This document shows, piece after piece, positions 63,301-64,000 of a stretch of DNA of 64,000 nucleotides. Under the pieces are notes generated by a model, which was not told the origin of the DNA, did no database searches, and saw only the letters and a program-made list of their open reading frames with translations. The stretch lies in NCBI RefSeq assembly GCF_024679245.1, contig NC_090191.1:42842524-42906523 (forward strand), given 5' to 3'. Position numbers and translations under genes: made by a program. How positions within the stretch are numbered: the stretch's first letter is position 1; the number at the start of each line of letters is the position of its first letter. Source of the stretch: Pseudorasbora parva (taxonomy: Eukaryota; Chordata; Actinopteri; Cypriniformes; Gobionidae).

Positions 63301-63748
63301 CCTTTTATATATATAGATATAGTGAGCATGGTGCTGGGCTTTACTGAGACAGTGTTACAGACTGGCCAGTCTATTCTCTGCTCTATGCGTCGACCTAAAA
63401 CGGACACTTTTCACAATGTTGAAATAGCCTACCTGGAAATCATTCAGATGTTGCGTGCTGTTGTGATATGCACATTTGCGATATTTCGATATATTGCACA
63501 GCCCTAGTTTATACAAAGTATTTGTGGTAGGGTTTGGCCAACTGTACCAAAATGCCATAGTGGTTTTTGTTCCTCTTTGACTCCAATTGTCTGCTTATCG
63601 TAGATGAAGTGTATGGCAACAACTTCATGCCCTCCATGATTGACAGCTGCAATTGCTCAGATTCCAGTGACATCGAGCTCAATGATGATTGGGTTGGAAA
63701 GAAATCACCAAAGATCTCCAGAGGGAGCAAGTCTCCCAAACTTCCCAG
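42930..63748 (+). CDS. tulp4: Tubby-like protein 4 (TULP4), N-terminal 532 codons; gene continues past the window
   Basis: Large WD40, SOCS-box and tubby protein, thought to be a substrate receptor of a cullin ubiquitin ligase (family knowledge). Coding exons: 42930-43181, 53217-53345, 54971-55132, 57869-58049, 59310-59417, 59921-60081, 60589-60813, 61253-61487, 63604-63748; all phases agree. It starts MFAAVEHGPVLCSDSNILCL. WD-type repeats include NFNLRGHNSEVVLVRWNEP, ATCDTDGGIFVWI and QVSDFTWSHDGTQALI. The acidic DSSESDTDSDEY follows at about 230. A SOCS-box-like stretch is at about 366-405 (LQLLCQQAIG...MPSRLSTFVS), and the tubby domain begins at about 430 (CTMKRTEDNPEVGGPCYTLY). The exon at 63604 encodes SDSSDIELNDDW and the KSPKISR/KSPKLPR repeats. 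The fish may have a and b paralogues; which one this is cannot be told. Intron 1 (10.0 kb) holds the 34-bp array. Confidence 0.95.
43322..43727. mobile_element. Long-hairpin element (CACTGCAAAA family) in tulp4 intron 1
   Basis: CACTGCAAAATAGGCTTTTA at the left and AGGAAGAAGAGCATTTTTGA at the right. Inner arms AATAATCTGCCAATGGGGTG and CCCCATTGGCAGATTATTTA are inverted around a loop near 43530. Confidence 0.88.
43728..44601. other. tulp4 intron 1, AT-rich sequence before the 34-bp array
   Basis: No gene or clear repeat; short open frames at 44165-44447 are AT-rich noise. A fragment AAGTCCCCATGAAATCAAAG at 44345 resembles a common fish repeat. Confidence 0.5.
44602..50942. repeat. 34-bp minisatellite array, about 186 copies, in tulp4 intron 1
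   Basis: The unit GATCAGACAGTGCTCTATAT + AGGGGATAGGGAAC is repeated head-to-tail for 6.34 kb. Variants include GATCAGCC, GTGCAC, GTGCTT, GATGGGG, GATAGTG and TATAAGGG, plus a few shortened units (ATAGGGGACGATCAG at 46091 and 48530). Variant order shows a higher-order duplication: 45.2-47.6 kb and 47.6-50.4 kb share the same variant series at an offset of 2439 nt, increasing to 2813 nt (+374 = 11 x 34) after about 46.9/49.3 kb. The unit is not a multiple of three and no long frame runs through it, so it is noncoding. Each unit has TATATA flanked by TC and GG, one base from a CArG box. Confidence 0.97.
50943..53216. other. tulp4 intron 1, right part: CA tract and repeat remnants
   Basis: No exon before 53217. 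A (CA)n tract of about 50 nt lies at 51541-51589. A TTAAAGGATCAGTTCACTTT fragment starts at about 52033. A Tc1-type end CTGATCAGGCATAACACTAA at 52699 has no partner nearby. Confidence 0.6.
53455..53608 (-). repeat. Dispersed repeat, inverted copy of 17085-17275
   Basis: The segment with AACGGAGATATTGTCTTTTA and AATGGCCGGTTTGGACTACA is the reverse complement of the sequence at 17085-17240. It lies in tulp4 intron 2 (53346-54970). Confidence 0.8.
53769..54458. mobile_element. TTAAAGGGTTAGTTCACCC palindromic MITE in tulp4 intron 2
   Basis: Bounded by TTAA on both sides. The left arm TTAAAGGGTTAGTTCACCCA and right arm TGGGTGAAGTAACCCTTTAA mirror each other, as do CAAGACCCATAAAGGCACTA and its counterpart near 54340. 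The loop at about 54060-54240 contains unrelated GC-rich sequence. Confidence 0.87.
55803..56236. mobile_element. Long-hairpin element (CACTGCAAAAAGTGCTCTTC) in tulp4 intron 3
   Basis: CACTGCAAAAAGTGCTCTTC at the left and AAGAAGAGCATTATTAGCAG at the right. Arms meet near 56035. The right arm has a deletion relative to the left (ATGATCTGCCAATGGGG is only partly mirrored). Confidence 0.87.
56265..57791. mobile_element. hAT-type miniature element with 8-bp target duplication and a 1-kb insertion
   Basis: Start TAAGGTTGAGCGATATTG and end GATATATTGTACAGCCCTA match the family at 43 and 12355. Flanks GTTTGAAC (56257-56264) and GTTTGAAC (57792-57799) are identical. Between about 56610 and 57620 the family sequence is interrupted by an unrelated segment running from TTTAAAGCAGCACCAGGTAA to GCCAAGTGGGGCTTTAA. 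A (GT)n of about 80 nt lies at 56477-56560. The element ends only 77 nt before a tulp4 exon. Confidence 0.87.
58101..58640. mobile_element. Half copy of the 30290-31263 element with internal 35-bp expansion
   Basis: Begins TTAAAGGGTTAGTTCAGCC and matches the left arm of the palindrome at 30290 closely (TGGCCAGCCGTCAGACCTCC). At 58416-58555 the unit GAACCGTTATGAGTCAGTGA + ATCGATTCATGATTC is repeated four times. The right arm stops near AACGGTTCGAAGCTTTG. Confidence 0.85.
58985..59165 (+). repeat. Diverged copy of the 17085-17275 dispersed repeat
   Basis: Shares GCCCAAACCGGCC, an AAATATCTCGC-type stretch and the end CAACATTACACACTAACTAA with the copy at 17085. Same orientation, in tulp4 intron 5 upstream of the exon at 59310. 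Confidence 0.65.
60093..60555. repeat. (CA)/(CTCA) array with minisatellite tail, tulp4 intron between 60081 and 60589
   Basis: CACACA alternates with CACTCACTCACTCAC and a longer unit ATTACTCACTCACGCACTCT repeated five times (first about 60149). It then passes into GGGTAGGTTTAGGGCCAGTG and the GGGGATAGAAAATACGGTTA tail seen elsewhere. It fills most of this 507-nt intron. Confidence 0.9.
61500..63506. mobile_element. hAT-type miniature element with perfect 8-bp target duplication, enlarged by an insertion
   Basis: Start TCGGGCTGTGCGATATTG and end GATATATTGCACAGCCCTA, flanked by GTTTATAC on both sides (61492-61499 and 63507-63514). About 275 nt at the left and 145 nt at the right match the roughly 450-nt family. 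The 1.58 kb between is foreign and includes the element at 61779-63043. It sits between the tulp4 exons at 61253 and 63604. Confidence 0.88.
61779..63043. mobile_element. Element inserted in the hAT MITE, CTATCCACAACTTTCC ends
   Basis: CTATCCACAACTTTCC at the left is mirrored by GGAAAGTTGTGGATAA at the right. Subterminal AACTTCCGGTTTACG is mirrored by an AACCGGAAGT stretch. No transposase-like frame was recognised. Confidence 0.68.
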
Positions 63749-63821
63749 GTACTGCATGGCTTTTAGATGTGTAAGACCATTGTTAGACTGTATTACTTGA
63801 TTAGTAGATTTTTTTCTTAAT

Positions 63822-64000
63822 TTACACTATATTGCCAAAAGTATCGGACGCCCCTCCAGATCACTGAGTTCAGGTGTTCAGTCCCTTCATGGCCACAGGT
63901 GTATAACTCCAGCTCTCGGCCTGCAGACGCTTCTACACACATTAGTGAAAGAATGGGTCGCTCTCAGGAGCTCAGTGAACTCAAGCGTGGGGCCGTGATA
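63822..64000 (+). mobile_element. Left end of a Tc1-like transposon, cut by the window edge
   Basis: Starts with TACACTATATTGCCAAAAGT, a Tc1/mariner terminus common in fish. A frame from 63953 begins MGRSQELSELKRGAVI, the N-terminus of a Tc1-type transposase, open to the window end. It is a different subfamily from the copies at 1830 and 26870. Whether the copy is intact cannot be seen. It is in the tulp4 intron after the exon ending at 63748. Confidence 0.85.

Overview
The window is vertebrate nuclear DNA from a teleost fish, most likely a cyprinid. Genes are split into short exons with GT/AG introns, the DNA is crowded with (TG/CA)n tracts, and it carries repeat types I associate with cyprinids: GATGGGTAGGTTTAGGGGCAGTG-type minisatellites, elements ending TTAAAGGGTTAGTTCA, Tc1 relatives and hAT-type miniature elements. 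No bacterial, organellar or viral features were seen. All names come from reading the translated exons against remembered protein families; no database was searched.

Layout, left to right. (1) 2.9-14.8 kb, plus strand: GEN1, the Holliday-junction resolvase. Thirteen coding exons join in frame into 658 codons plus a stop. Its introns are full of TG tracts and mobile elements, several touching splice sites. (2) 19.2-19.6 kb, plus: msgn1 (mesogenin 1), a single-exon bHLH factor with a TATA box and a TCF/LEF-like site. GEN1 next to MSGN1 is also the arrangement in mammals. (3) 21.5-36.3 kb, plus: an unnamed gene for a small RG-rich, proline-rich protein with a CpG-rich promoter and probably two alternative C-termini. 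(4) 38.0-40.3 kb, minus: mrps10, mitochondrial ribosomal protein S10, seven exons, 179 residues. (5) 41.6 kb to about 63.75 kb, plus and continuing beyond the window: tulp4, head-to-head with mrps10. Nine coding exons encode the WD40 part, the SOCS box and the start of the tubby domain.

The most striking structure is a 6.3-kb tandem array of a 34-bp unit inside tulp4 intron 1 (44.6-50.9 kb). A block of about 2.44 kb within it has been duplicated, and one copy differs by exactly eleven 34-bp units. Other notable structures are a three-level nest of transposons at 28.1-29.6 kb, a TTAA-type element inside the loop of another palindromic element at 25.7-26.4 kb, hAT-type elements with clear 8-bp target duplications, a duplicated GEN1 polyadenylation region, and a transposon end that appears to supply the branch point for GEN1 exon 12.

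The genes do not form a pathway: DNA repair (GEN1), mesoderm specification (msgn1), a probable RNA-binding protein, mitochondrial translation (mrps10) and a probable ubiquitin-ligase substrate receptor (tulp4) are simply neighbours. Nothing here is clearly a new biological system. The best candidates for new description are the 34-bp array, the unnamed RG/proline-rich gene and the repeat-splice-site fusions.
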